A stretch of 64,000 bases of DNA, taken from an uncultured Flavobacteriales bacterium. Lineage in GTDB: Bacteria; Bacteroidota; Bacteroidia; Flavobacteriales_D; Crocinitomicaceae. Made by a program: the position numbers and the translations under genes. The stretch spans positions 2,148,478-2,212,477 of the forward strand of contig CALSTG010000001.1 of the NCBI GenBank assembly GCA_943789205.1, read 5' to 3'. Shown one piece after another: positions 46,144 to 55,219 of the stretch; position 1 is the stretch's first letter, and every line of letters begins with the position of its first letter. The notes under the pieces are model-generated. The model saw nothing but the letters and a program-made list of their open reading frames with translations, did not search any database and was not told where the DNA came from.

Positions 46144-46791
46144 ATGAGCCAAATGAAATTATTTGAGAATAATAATCCCGATTCAAATGAAAAGGGGATT
46201 CATCCAATGAATCAAATTCTAGAGGAGTTTTCATTAGGGAATTCTGGTAGAGATGTCTTTCATCATATACGCACTTTATTGCCAGGCTTGAGATTTGGCG
46301 GTCAGGGTAGGGGGAACTGCTTTATTCTATTAACGGGTAAAAAGTTGATTTTTAGAACAAAGCATTCAGAGATGTTTTTGGATTGTTTTACAAAAAAATA
46401 TATGTCCATATATTTTTACTACTCTGATTTTTTTCAGGTTGTAAAAAACGATAGGGCCAAAGTCTTAGATTTCAAGGTGATGCTGAGGAATCTAAAGATT
46501 AATAATCGAACCATATCGTGTCAAACGGATATTCTCACAAAATCTGAAATGAAATCTTTGATACAAGAGGGACCTATAGCTCTGGATTTAGATTACACTA
46601 AAACCAATCAATTTAAGTTGAGTGAGGATAAAAATAAGGTGTTTTATCTCGCACACGGAGGCAAAAGGATTCTTGAAGATGAAATGACACGGGATTCTGA
46701 AAAATTTGAAGCCTTATTACAGAAATATCATATTTATCGCTATGAAATTCTTGAGTTACTCAAGTCCAAGATGAAAAATGCTGATGCATAA
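46144..46791 (+). CDS. Protein of unknown function, 215 residues
   Basis: An intact frame starting MSQMKLFENNNPDSNEKG. The middle has strand-rich motifs (LRFGGQGRGNCFILLTGKKLIFRTKH) and the second half is helical and charged. No signal, TM or familiar motif is visible. It starts 31 bp after the broken genes on the same strand. I cannot suggest a function. Confidence 0.55.
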   Translation: MSQMKLFENNNPDSNEKGIHPMNQILEEFSLGNSGRDVFHHIRTLLPGLRFGGQGRGNCFILLTGKKLIFRTKHSEMFLDCFTKKYMSIYFYYSDFFQVVKNDRAKVLDFKVMLRNLKINNRTISCQTDILTKSEMKSLIQEGPIALDLDYTKTNQFKLSEDKNKVFYLAHGGKRILEDEMTRDSEKFEALLQKYHIYRYEILELLKSKMKNADA

Positions 46792-46888
46792 AGTAGAATT
46801 GGTAAGCAATTTGCGTGACCTTCACATTCTTTAACAAAATCATTTAGTTTTAGCCGTAACGTAGGTAAATGATTCTAGTTAGGAGAGT

Positions 46889-47539
46889 ATGAAATACTAT
46901 CTCCTCCTTTTTTCTCTAGTAAGTCTCACTGCATGCGCACAGACATCAAAAAAATCCATTCCAATCGTCAAAACAAAGCAAGATGTCATTCTTGCTCATG
47001 CAAAATGGCAGGCCACTCAAGATGTTACCTATGATGGGAGTTATCGCATTATTGATTATCCAAACGGAGATGTGCCAGCCAATATCGGAGTTTGTACGGA
47101 TGTAGTCATAAGAGCTTACAGAGCTGTCGATATTGATATGCAGCAGGTTATTTACGAAGATGTAAAAGACAATCTAAGCTATTACTATCCAATTTATTTC
47201 AAACGCGGAACGGCCAAGGCAGATCCGAATATTGACCACCGTAGAGTTCACATCATTAGGAAGTTCTTGAATAAAAATTATCCAGAATCTAAAATCAAGA
47301 ATTCAGCACCTTATTTACCTGGAGACATAATCGTATGGGGCAATTGGCACATCGGTATTCTAATTGATGAAAAGGTCCCGGGTACGGACCGATACTATGC
47401 AGTTCACAATATAGGAGGTGGTCCAGAGAAAGAGGATGTATACTATGACGAATATGACTTGGATCACTACCGTTGGAAGCCATATGAAGAGGTTGAAATA
47501 GACGAAATTGAAAACAAATTATCCAAATCAGAATTATGA
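46889..47539 (+). CDS. DUF1287 lipoprotein (NlpC/P60-like fold)
   Basis: The 216-residue protein has a lipoprotein signal ending in LTAC (Cys16). The DUF1287 core follows: YPNGDVPANIGVCTDVVIRAYRA with the putative catalytic Cys, then VHIIRKFLNKNYP and APYLPGDIIVWGNWHIGIL with the His. This arrangement resembles papain-like NlpC/P60 peptidases that cut cell-wall peptides. It is the first of three overlapping genes (stop/start overlap of 4 bp with the YARHG gene). Confidence 0.8.
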   Translation: MKYYLLLFSLVSLTACAQTSKKSIPIVKTKQDVILAHAKWQATQDVTYDGSYRIIDYPNGDVPANIGVCTDVVIRAYRAVDIDMQQVIYEDVKDNLSYYYPIYFKRGTAKADPNIDHRRVHIIRKFLNKNYPESKIKNSAPYLPGDIIVWGNWHIGILIDEKVPGTDRYYAVHNIGGGPEKEDVYYDEYDLDHYRWKPYEEVEIDEIENKLSKSEL

Positions 47540-48825
47540 AAAATATACTCTTCTACAGTTTCTTATGTTGTTCCGTTTTTGTCAATGCCAATGATGGGGC
47601 ATTTTATATGAATGGCAATCAGCTCATTCCTGTAAATGAAACGCAAGTAGAGCTTCGGAAAGAAATCTTAACGGTCAAAAGGGTAGGGCGCAATATTCTC
47701 ATCGATGTGGACTATACCTTTTTTAATCCGGGTAAAACAAAAGAGGTTCTGATGGGCTTTGAAGCTCCGATGCCAAGAGGCGCTGCAGAATTTCAATATG
47801 ATCGATGGAAAATGACCAGAAATCATCCCCATTTAAACGGATTTATTGTAGAAATAAATGGAATAAGAATACCTTACAAGGCAGACATTGTCAATAAACG
47901 CGCTTTTAATACCATTGGTAGTTTGGCAGGGTTTCCGCAGTCACAAATTGACCTATTAAATGAAAGTAAATCTACCTCCCGAGATATGTTTCACGGATAT
48001 CAAATGGGCAAATCTACAAAAGGTGAAGATCAGTTCAATTATCGAGATTTTTTATTTGAATATGTCTTCGTTAATTATTTTGATGCGAAGTTCAACCCGG
48101 GAATAAATAAAGTTCATCACACCTATTCTTTTCCAATTTCAGGGACGAACGATGTGCCTTTAGATTTTCGATACATCTTGACAGCAGCAAATCGCTGGGC
48201 AAATAATCAAATTGATGATTTTACCCTCATTGTTGATATGGGAGACTTCAGGGACTATTACATTAATCAAACCTTTTTTAAAGGGACCGAAAATTGGAAT
48301 GATGCTGCCTTGTTGTATTTGTGCAATCCATTTGCTGATGATATGGAAGAAATGGGAATGCATATCGGTCGAGGACATGAAAATGGTTCTTTGCATGTAA
48401 GAACCAAAGAGGCACCACTTGTTTATAAACAGAAGGATTTTAGACCTAAAGGTGAATTAATGATTTGGGGGAGCCACAATGAGTACAGTTCAGAACAGGG
48501 GTTTTATGAATATTACAGTGTACTATCAGATACAGGAGTTTTTGACATCAAGGAGCATGCACTTTGGTATGCTTTTCATCATCATAAGGATGACTTGAGG
48601 TTTGCTAAAGATGAATTTACACTTCAGGTGTTGCGTAACTTTCCATTCGCTATTCGAGGTTATGCCTTTGCAAACAGAAAGCTTAGAAATTATTATCGAG
48701 GATATGGTTGGTATCAACCTGACTCTAGTCTAAAGTTGACTGCCGCTGATCTCCCTGAGGATGAATTGAAGTGGATTTACAATCTTAGTGTATTTGATGA
48801 ATCCAAAAGCATAGACAATGATTAG
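47536..48825 (+). CDS. Secreted YARHG-domain protein
   Basis: The 429-residue protein has a signal peptide (MKNILFYSFLCCSVFVNAN) and a large beta-rich region (DUF4424-like strand pattern, ILIDVDYTFFNPGKTKEVLMGFEAPMPRG). A C-terminal YARHG domain lies at about residues 365-410: LRNFPFAIRGYAFANRKLRNYYRGYGWYQP. YARHG domains are extracellular and often occur with peptidoglycan-processing proteins. Translationally coupled to the DUF1287 gene and, by an 8-bp overlap, to the next gene. Confidence 0.75.
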   Translation: MKNILFYSFLCCSVFVNANDGAFYMNGNQLIPVNETQVELRKEILTVKRVGRNILIDVDYTFFNPGKTKEVLMGFEAPMPRGAAEFQYDRWKMTRNHPHLNGFIVEINGIRIPYKADIVNKRAFNTIGSLAGFPQSQIDLLNESKSTSRDMFHGYQMGKSTKGEDQFNYRDFLFEYVFVNYFDAKFNPGINKVHHTYSFPISGTNDVPLDFRYILTAANRWANNQIDDFTLIVDMGDFRDYYINQTFFKGTENWNDAALLYLCNPFADDMEEMGMHIGRGHENGSLHVRTKEAPLVYKQKDFRPKGELMIWGSHNEYSSEQGFYEYYSVLSDTGVFDIKEHALWYAFHHHKDDLRFAKDEFTLQVLRNFPFAIRGYAFANRKLRNYYRGYGWYQPDSSLKLTAADLPEDELKWIYNLSVFDESKSIDND

Positions 48826-49597
48826 AGATCGTGATATTTTAATTCTTTTACTCGTATTAATAATTGTTGCAATCAATCTTGGTTTGTTGATTGTGAGCCT
48901 TAAGCGTAAAGCATATAGGAAATATTTACTCGCGAGTATCATTGTGTCTGCGCTGATTGGATTGTTAATTCTATCAAATAACTACAGTAGAATCAAATAC
49001 TGGATGGACAGGTGTCGAATCGAATATGGAGAAATTCAAAAACCAATTCCAAACCCGAGTTGCAGATGCACGAGTACCTCACTTCATTTTCAAAGAGATA
49101 GTTATGCCAAGAAGCATCGTCCTATGGCAAAAAAACAACGAAAAATCGATTTATTAAGGATAAAAAGGAATTAAATAAACTTTTAAAAGAAGATTATTTA
49201 GCGAAAATATCAGACAGCGATGGTTATCACATTCAAGGTTTAAAAAACAGCTCTAGACATTTGACGCCAATTGCAAAGAAAAGACTTATTGAGCTAGGAA
49301 CAGCTCTTTAGAGAAAATCTCAAAGGAACACCAGATGCCAAAAGCTACTTTATTGTTTCATCAGTTACCCGAACAGACGGCCAACAATGCATAATTAGAA
49401 AAGTATATCCCGAAAATGCAACGCAACAAAAGAGTACGCATAGCTATGGGGTTTCTGTAGATATCAGTCGGGTGATTTATAAGTCATCTTGTAAAGAGGC
49501 GCTTAAAGCACTTGAAAGAGCAATAGATCAAATGCAAGGGGAGGGCAAGCTGCTTATTTGTCCTGAGAAAGGTTGTATTCACTTGACTTTTATTTAA
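48818..49597 (+). pseudogene. DUF5715/M15-like cell-wall peptidase, frameshifted
   Basis: The first frame (48818-49174) codes for a TM-anchored start (ILILLLVLIIVAINLGLLIV and a second TM). Further pieces in other frames read KNQFQTRVADARVPHFI, RFIKDKKELNKLLKEDYL ... SRHLTPIAKKRLIELGTA, then FRENLKGTPDAKSYFIVSSVT and QQKSTHSYGVSVDIS. The last contains the SxHxxGxxxD zinc signature of M15-type peptidases. The end is CIHLTFI with a further His. Three frame changes are needed. It belongs to the DUF1287-YARHG operon. Confidence 0.65.
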
Positions 49598-49607
49598 AAA
49601 AAATCTG

Positions 49608-50183
49608 CTAAAATGGCACGCTTTGATTGCCTTCATTTGCTAAGTACCATTTCCTCCATCTTTCAACTTGTTCTTCAGTCCAAAATTGATCTGGGTGAGG
49701 TACGTTTGAAAAACTTTTGAGGTGGTAATCATCCAATGAGATCATATAGCCAACATTTGGAATCAATTCATCACAATTTATAGGATCTATTCCGGATATC
49801 TTAATTAGCTTGTTGATTAAGTCATTTCTTTCTTCGGTCGAATTGGTAGTGAACTCTAAGGTGATATGAAAACCACTAATTCTTACATTCCAGCCATTTG
49901 AAAAGTCTAATGAGAATTTTCTTAATAACCAATTGTAACGAAAGCGTTGATTGTTAATGTAAGCCAATAAATCCTTTGTGTTTTCAAATTTCTTAGTCAA
50001 TTTCCGAATGGGATAAGGTTCTTTTTTGTAGAATTTCTCACGCTGATAATGAATATCTGAGTTCACTATGGTTAGGTCACGTAAATGAAGGAGAATCCAC
50101 AGGTCAGTGAGGGTATTAATCTGAATTTTAAAGCTTTTTTGGTTTGAAAGGATTTCAAGATTATCAAATAATACTCCAAACAT
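49608..50183 (-). CDS. Protein of unknown function, 191 residues
   Basis: Intact frame with MFGVLFDNLEILSNQKSFKI at the start and an aromatic-rich C-terminus (PHPDQFWTEEQVERWRKWYL). No signal peptide or recognised domain. It is followed in the same direction by nothing for 10 bp and preceded by the gene at 50187-50621 (4-bp gap), so these two may form an operon. Confidence 0.5.
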   Translation of the reverse strand: MFGVLFDNLEILSNQKSFKIQINTLTDLWILLHLRDLTIVNSDIHYQREKFYKKEPYPIRKLTKKFENTKDLLAYINNQRFRYNWLLRKFSLDFSNGWNVRISGFHITLEFTTNSTEERNDLINKLIKISGIDPINCDELIPNVGYMISLDDYHLKSFSNVPHPDQFWTEEQVERWRKWYLANEGNQSVPF

Positions 50184-50186
50184 AAT

Positions 50187-50621
50187 TTAGTAGATTTTAA
50201 TTTGATTGGGTTTGATGCCCAGATGCCCCAAATCCCAAGCTAGTATTTCATGTAAATTAAGGTTGGAATTGAGTCTCAGTTTTGTTTTTAATATATTTTC
50301 TTTTCTTATAAACCTGACTTCATTGAATCCTAACCCTGAATGTTTTATATTCCATTGAATAGATCTTGAAAGCTGTCCCAGTAGAGCAGACGTTATATCT
50401 TTCTTATAATCCGTTAAGTTAAGCTCTAGTTGATATAAATCCATAGATATGTACTCGACTGGGTATTCAATTAAGAGAGAGCTTTCAATCTCTTCTATAA
50501 GCTCGATATTTTCGTCAATAACTGCATCACAATCTGGTATTGAGCCTATTGAACCATGACTATATTCTATCGTATATACTGGTTTATTTTGATATGATCC
50601 TTTTGGATTTGATAGTGACAA
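50187..50621 (-). CDS. Protein of unknown function, 144 residues
   Basis: Intact frame, MSLSNPKGSYQNKPVYTIEY, acidic and strand/helix mixed, with YISMDLYQLELNLTDYKKDI and NLHEILAWDLGHLGIK. No signal or recognised domain. It lies 4 bp upstream of the 191-residue protein gene on the minus strand and 70 bp downstream of the VWA gene. Confidence 0.5.
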   Translation of the reverse strand: MSLSNPKGSYQNKPVYTIEYSHGSIGSIPDCDAVIDENIELIEEIESSLLIEYPVEYISMDLYQLELNLTDYKKDITSALLGQLSRSIQWNIKHSGLGFNEVRFIRKENILKTKLRLNSNLNLHEILAWDLGHLGIKPNQIKIY

Positions 50622-50691
50622 AATTCAATACCTTTTGGTGTATTTCGATAGCGAATGGATTCTTTCATAATTCTGTTTTAAATTATCTTAA

Positions 50692-51741
50692 TTACTTGAC
50701 TTGATAAAATTTTCCTTTAGCAATTTTATACTTGATTTTTCCAATTTTAAAGGTAGTACCGTCTCTCATTGATGCTAGATTTTTGAGGTCATCTTCCATG
50801 GTGTGAATTGTTCCTCCAGTGGCATATGCAATTTCGAGGTATTTGGTATTGAATGAATCCTCCACACCACAAACGATAATACGCACAGGGATTTTCTTTT
50901 CTTTCAGGTACTTCAACAGATGCATGTCGCAGGGGTCTTCCCAATTGTCGGCGATCATCAATACCTTGTGTTTGTCCTCAGGATATTCCTCAATAGCTCT
51001 GCATACAGCCTCTAAATTGTTTTCGATATGCTCACCCTTTTCCATGGCTTTGATGGCAGTAGCAAGTACCTTTTTGTAGCTATATGAACTGATGGTCCAC
51101 ATACCGGTTGTATCTTTTCTTCCAGTTTGATTATTGCTTTTCTCGTCATCGTCATTAAAGAAGACAATGTTTTTCATTGACCTAAGGGTTTGATTGGCTT
51201 TCATCCATAACAATAGCTGCGCTGTATAAGGTGCCATGCTTCCGGTAACATCACAAACTACGAGCATATTTTTCCATTCTTCATTTCTGTTAAACACTTT
51301 GAGTAAAGTTGAGTCTTGAGGTTCCTTTTTACCAGATAGGATATCTTCCATTAGCTGGTTCTCATCTTGATAGGAGGGAAGGGCTCTATAATGAATGGCA
51401 AATCCGTGAAAATAATTCGAAATACCGCCTGTTTTTTTAACGCCAGTTTGCTTGACAACAGTCCATTTGACCATTTTATTGTTAAAGGCCTGAGGCAAGA
51501 CCTTGAAGAGCTCGATAATGCGCTGCCTATTAAGTTCTGAAAAGTCTCTTCCTTCTGGATAATCCGAATATACGAGGTCAACTCCTACGATTGTATTATT
51601 TCGAAGTTTATTGGCAGCACTTAAGTTTTTTATTCTAGAATTACCAGGGGACATGTAAAGCTTTTGAACCTCAAAGCTGTTTTGTGTTGTTTGGTATTTT
51701 TCAATAACAAGAGTATCTGTCAGTCGCATGCGAAGGTTCAT
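50692..51741 (-). CDS. VWA-domain protein, third VWA in the island
   Basis: The 349-residue protein has a non-VWA N-terminal half of unknown fold. A VWA domain starts with MLVVCDVTGSMAPYTAQLLLW (MIDAS D164-M169), followed by NNLEAVCRAIEEYP and KVLMIADNWEDP. No signal peptide is visible, so it is cytoplasmic. It may act as a metal-dependent partner protein like the VWA at 38518-39177, but it is not adjacent to TerB genes. Confidence 0.75.
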   Translation of the reverse strand: MNLRMRLTDTLVIEKYQTTQNSFEVQKLYMSPGNSRIKNLSAANKLRNNTIVGVDLVYSDYPEGRDFSELNRQRIIELFKVLPQAFNNKMVKWTVVKQTGVKKTGGISNYFHGFAIHYRALPSYQDENQLMEDILSGKKEPQDSTLLKVFNRNEEWKNMLVVCDVTGSMAPYTAQLLLWMKANQTLRSMKNIVFFNDDDEKSNNQTGRKDTTGMWTISSYSYKKVLATAIKAMEKGEHIENNLEAVCRAIEEYPEDKHKVLMIADNWEDPCDMHLLKYLKEKKIPVRIIVCGVEDSFNTKYLEIAYATGGTIHTMEDDLKNLASMRDGTTFKIGKIKYKIAKGKFYQVK

Positions 51742-51860
51742 GCTTATTTGGAGAATGAATTTGAAATGAGGCTTATAAAAAGCAATGAATAAAAGAGTTT
51801 CATAAAAGAGAAATAAGGAGTTACAATCTCAATAACCAATGCGACGAAAAAGGTAACAAT

Positions 51861-52488
51861 CTAGTAAATCCACATTAAGGTAGGACCGCTATTTTTTAAG
51901 TAAGCATCAATCTCTGTGAATGCATTATTTGAAATCGCAGGACATCCCCAGCCTTCTGGTGTTCCCGCTGGAAATACTTCCTCATCAGAAACCATCCCCC
52001 AAGAGTGAAAAACAATATTGCGGTCTTTTGCATTTGAGTTTGTGGTTTCTAGGCCGTGTAAAATATATTTGACATGCACACCGAAGCTACTCCAAGCGCG
52101 TTCTCCAATTTTATATTTGCCTCTTGAAGAACAATGGCTGTCCTCAATATTGCTGAACTGAATTGCAGTTTTAGAAGCGTCTTCTCCCCAAGGGACCTTC
52201 GCAGCATCCGTGTGTCACCAGATAGCTATCTATGATGTGGTTGGTTTTAAAATCCCAGACATAAAATCTCTTTTTGCCCGAATGAACACTCATATCGATG
52301 AGTATGCAGAAGTCTGTATTCAGATTGTTCTCTTCGCAATAATGATAGGCCATTCGTGCCCTTTCATTTATGCTTACTCGATTCAGTTCTTGACCTTCTA
52401 AATGTTCTACATTATCGTTTACATTTTCTTTGGTACAACCTACTATTATAAGTATGAGCGCTGTTATCAGTACAATTAATTTTCTCAT
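51861..52488 (-). pseudogene. L,D-transpeptidase-like lipoprotein split by one frameshift
   Basis: From ATG 52488, MRKLIVLITALILIIVGC is a lipoprotein signal (lipobox IVGC). The first frame ends with THGCCEGPLGRRRF; the other frame continues DASKTAIQFSNIEDSHCSSR ... ERAWSSFGVHVKYILHGLE ... FHSWGMV ... PEGWGCPAISNNAF to 51861. HSWG plus SxGC-like GWGCPAI match the YkuD-type catalytic Cys/His region. The shift is in a CCCTTGGGG stretch near 52190. Corrected, it would be a murein L,D-transpeptidase. Confidence 0.65.
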
Positions 52489-52622
52489 GTTGTCTTTTAG
52501 TATATATCTATACAATGTGAGAAATGTTCAATTGTTACCTCTTGAGATGTTAAGGATTGCTAAATTTCAGTTAGTTATTTGATATCAATATTTAGGATTT
52601 GAATGTGAGATATTGAGAAAGG

Positions 52623-52943
52623 TTATTCAGTTTTTACTCCGTTAATATAGTTTTCTTCGTAATCGAGTTCCCCATCCCTGTGCCAATATTTGATTGAGCC
52701 ATGTTTTTGTCCATCCTTTAAATAACATTCTGATAGTATCTGACCATCATCATACCAAGACTTTAAAAGGCCATGTTGTTTTCCATTTTTATAACCACAT
52801 TCGAACAGAATAGAACCGTCCTCATATGTTGCATATACGATACCTGTAATCGGTTCTCCATCTGAAAGCGCATAAACCATTTTACCATTTTCAGGAAAAG
52901 TAGTTTCGCCTACCCAATATCTATTTTCTGTATTTTCAGACAT
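52623..52943 (-). CDS. YwqK/MORN-like repeat protein
   Basis: The 106-residue protein contains repeated G-x-x-x-x-W-(Y/H)-x-D-G units (LLKSWYDDGQILSECYLKDG, SIKYWHRDGELDYEENYING), the pattern of YwqK-family and MORN-like proteins. It lacks a signal peptide. YwqK proteins are proposed antitoxins, but no toxin is next to it. A related, longer lipoprotein is encoded at 59419-60132. Confidence 0.7.
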   Translation of the reverse strand: MSENTENRYWVGETTFPENGKMVYALSDGEPITGIVYATYEDGSILFECGYKNGKQHGLLKSWYDDGQILSECYLKDGQKHGSIKYWHRDGELDYEENYINGVKTE

Positions 52944-53093
52944 AAATTGTTTTTCACAAATTAATGATTTATTAAAATCTATGTTTGATAAAAAGCCAGA
53001 GTTTTTATCTTAAATTCACTCAACGTTAAAACAATTAATGATTATTTTAAATCGTTCCTTGTTTTTGTTCTTCATTTTGAGTACTCTATATAA

Positions 53094-53714
53094 ATGCCGT
53101 TTATGGATCATATTGAATACATGTTGACAACAGATGAGAAATTGATGCGTGTGAAGTTTTATAATACTGAACCTGGCACTTCTGAAATGGATGATCTTTT
53201 CGATTTGGTGATTGAAAGGCTTTTGCTTTACCTTGAGGATCGTGTTATTAAATATGATCCTTCAATTGATATTTATAATGATATTATTATTCCTGGTATT
53301 AGCTTACAACATTTTATTTTTCTAAATGTCCGACGCACATTTTACAATCTAAAAAAGGTCAAATCAACTCCGATTTTAGGATACATATTCCGGAAAGGTT
53401 TATACTATTTTGTTTGGCAGCAATGTGGGGCTGCAAGGCACCAAGTTCAAATTATGCATGCAGCGTCATTTGGTCGTAACGAAAAATTGTTTAGACGTTT
53501 AAATAAAAATTCAAAATATAAAATCTTTGATAGTAGATGTAAGAATAATATCATGTATATTTTTGAGTTTAATACGCTTACAGAGGTGAGGTATAATTGT
53601 GATAACCAAAAACAGATTATCAAAAATAAGTATGAGGGGTTTACTTTTTTAAATAAGTTTTCTAAAATGTTTTTTGAAAAACTATCTTCAGTATTATCGG
53701 TATTTAAACAGTAA
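53094..53714 (+). CDS. Protein of unknown function, 206 residues
   Basis: Intact frame MPFMDHIEYMLTTDEKLMRV with helical N-terminal half and basic C-terminal half (KNKYEGFTFLNKF). No signal, TM or recognised domain. It stands alone between the YwqK gene and a lipoprotein gene. The start is the first ATG after an AT-rich gap. Confidence 0.5.
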   Translation: MPFMDHIEYMLTTDEKLMRVKFYNTEPGTSEMDDLFDLVIERLLLYLEDRVIKYDPSIDIYNDIIIPGISLQHFIFLNVRRTFYNLKKVKSTPILGYIFRKGLYYFVWQQCGAARHQVQIMHAASFGRNEKLFRRLNKNSKYKIFDSRCKNNIMYIFEFNTLTEVRYNCDNQKQIIKNKYEGFTFLNKFSKMFFEKLSSVLSVFKQ

Positions 53715-53741
53715 TTCAATAAAATCAATACCTTTTAGCTT

Positions 53742-54401
53742 ATGGATAAGCTTCTCGCATTCGGTTGGATAACTTTTATACTGATTTCTTGTAATTCAGA
53801 AACGGAATTTACGGCGGATAATTCAACTGAAATAAAGTCTGAGAATTCTAGTTTTGATGAAATTTACTTGGATTCAATCCTTGAGACTGATATAGGAGAA
53901 GGGGTGTCCTTTAGTTTTCAATTTGACTTGGATAGTTCAAGGCACAATTTAGAAGGATTCAAGATTTACGATAAAGGTGAGTTAATTCAAAATATTACCT
54001 ATGAGGGTTATTCTTTTTACGAATATGACTTGATTGATTGGAATTTCGATGGTTATAAGGATATTTCAGTATTGGACAATTGTGGTTCGGGAGGTTGTAC
54101 TTATTTTATTTGGAATTATTTCCCGAAGGAAAATAGGTTTAAGCTTAACCACGAACTATCTGATCGTTTAGGTCTGGAACGTGATTCCGTAAATCAATTG
54201 ATTATGTTTCATTACAGAGCAGGATATACAGAAGAGTTGTGGAGTATTAAAAAATACAAAGGTGATACTTTAATTCCATTAAGTAATCGTTTTCGAGAAC
54301 GCTGGATTGACACATTGGGTAATGAATGGGAAAAGAACACATCTAGAGAACTTAAAAATGATGAGTGGGTGGTTAAGGTAGATAGTTTTATAACTAATTG
54401 A
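53742..54401 (+). CDS. Putative lipoprotein with XAC2610-like region
   Basis: The 219-residue protein begins with a lipoprotein signal (FGWITFILISC). The middle part WNFDGYKDISVLDNCGSGGCTYFIWNYFPKENRF resembles the XAC2610/VCBS-like fold with an Asp-rich loop and two Cys residues. The tail is charged. It is probably a periplasmic or outer membrane lipoprotein; the role is unknown. It starts 27 bp after the preceding gene. Confidence 0.6.
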   Translation: MDKLLAFGWITFILISCNSETEFTADNSTEIKSENSSFDEIYLDSILETDIGEGVSFSFQFDLDSSRHNLEGFKIYDKGELIQNITYEGYSFYEYDLIDWNFDGYKDISVLDNCGSGGCTYFIWNYFPKENRFKLNHELSDRLGLERDSVNQLIMFHYRAGYTEELWSIKKYKGDTLIPLSNRFRERWIDTLGNEWEKNTSRELKNDEWVVKVDSFITN

Positions 54402-54493
54402 TTAGGTTAAATAACACTCATTTTTTTATTGCGGGATTGGGAAAGGAATATGAAATTTCTTTATATGATAGAACAAATTTGTAATTTATTGAA

Positions 54494-55030
54494 ATGAAAT
54501 ATTTAGGATATATTTTTATAATTGTGTCATTCTCTTTACACTCCCAACGAAACCAGAAAAGTATCAGCAACATAACAAAGGAAGATATTTTTTTGTCTCT
54601 CGAAGTGCATAATGAGGCGCGTGAAGATGTAGGAACGCCGCCGCTTACGTGGTCTATTGAATTGGCGAATGATGCTCAGAATTATGCCGAGGTTTTGGCA
54701 AGTCGAAATGGTCGTTTAATTCATAGTAATTATCGCGATGATCAGGGAGAGAACCTATATAAGGCATGGGTTGTTGGAGGTGCTTTAGAGAGTGCACCAT
54801 CTTTTCCAGGAAGGGATGCATCAAAGAGTTGGTATGATGAAATAAAATTCTATCGATACACTAAGATTAGAAGATTTCGCTTAGGTCCTGCAATTGGTCA
54901 TTACACTCAAATGATTTGGAAATCTACAACACAAGTAGGGATTGGATGGGCTGTATCTGCGACCGGTGCAGTATTTGTTGTAGCTCGATATTCCCCGGCG
55001 GGTAATTATATTGGTGAAAAGCCGTATTGA
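54494..55030 (+). CDS. Secreted CAP-domain (SCP/PR-1-like) protein
   Basis: The 178-residue protein has a signal peptide (MKYLGYIFIIVSFSLHSQ) and the CAP motifs: LEVHNEAREDVGTPPLTW, ANDAQNYAEVLASRNGRLIHS, GHYTQMIWKSTTQVGIG and FVVARYSPAGNYIGE. The His and Glu in these motifs form the CAP cavity. Such proteins are extracellular, with diverse binding or peptidase-like roles. The gene is followed 17 bp downstream by the recurrent motif at 55048. Confidence 0.88.
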   Translation: MKYLGYIFIIVSFSLHSQRNQKSISNITKEDIFLSLEVHNEAREDVGTPPLTWSIELANDAQNYAEVLASRNGRLIHSNYRDDQGENLYKAWVVGGALESAPSFPGRDASKSWYDEIKFYRYTKIRRFRLGPAIGHYTQMIWKSTTQVGIGWAVSATGAVFVVARYSPAGNYIGEKPY

Positions 55031-55047
55031 TGTTTTCTTTTTTTTTT

Positions 55048-55066
55048 AATGTAGGACTCGAACATA
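55048..55066. repeat. Intergenic motif, copy 1 (AATGTAGGACTCGAACATA)
   Basis: This site follows the CAP gene by 17 bp. It has imperfect inverted arms (ATGT and ACAT) around a GGACTCGA core. Copies occur at 56161, 57464 and 59344, with weaker ones at 60174 and 63977. Confidence 0.6.
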
Positions 55067-55219
55067 ACTTGGGTACATTAAAGATTAGTTGGTTGAACAT
55101 TCATTGTTTAATGCCTCTTTTGTTATTTGTAAATATTATATTTAATAATCTTGCTGTATAACCTGTGAATCCAACTTTAAAAATTTGGAATATTCAAACA
55201 TGATCGTTTTACTAAATTT

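Noticed and set aside
52588..52607. Further copy of the recurrent intergenic motif (TTTAGGATTTGAATGT)
   Set aside because: Similarity to the consensus is too weak to separate from AT-rich background.
53447..53728. 93-residue minus-strand frame
   Set aside because: Lies within the intact plus-strand gene 53094-53714 and lacks any recognisable feature.
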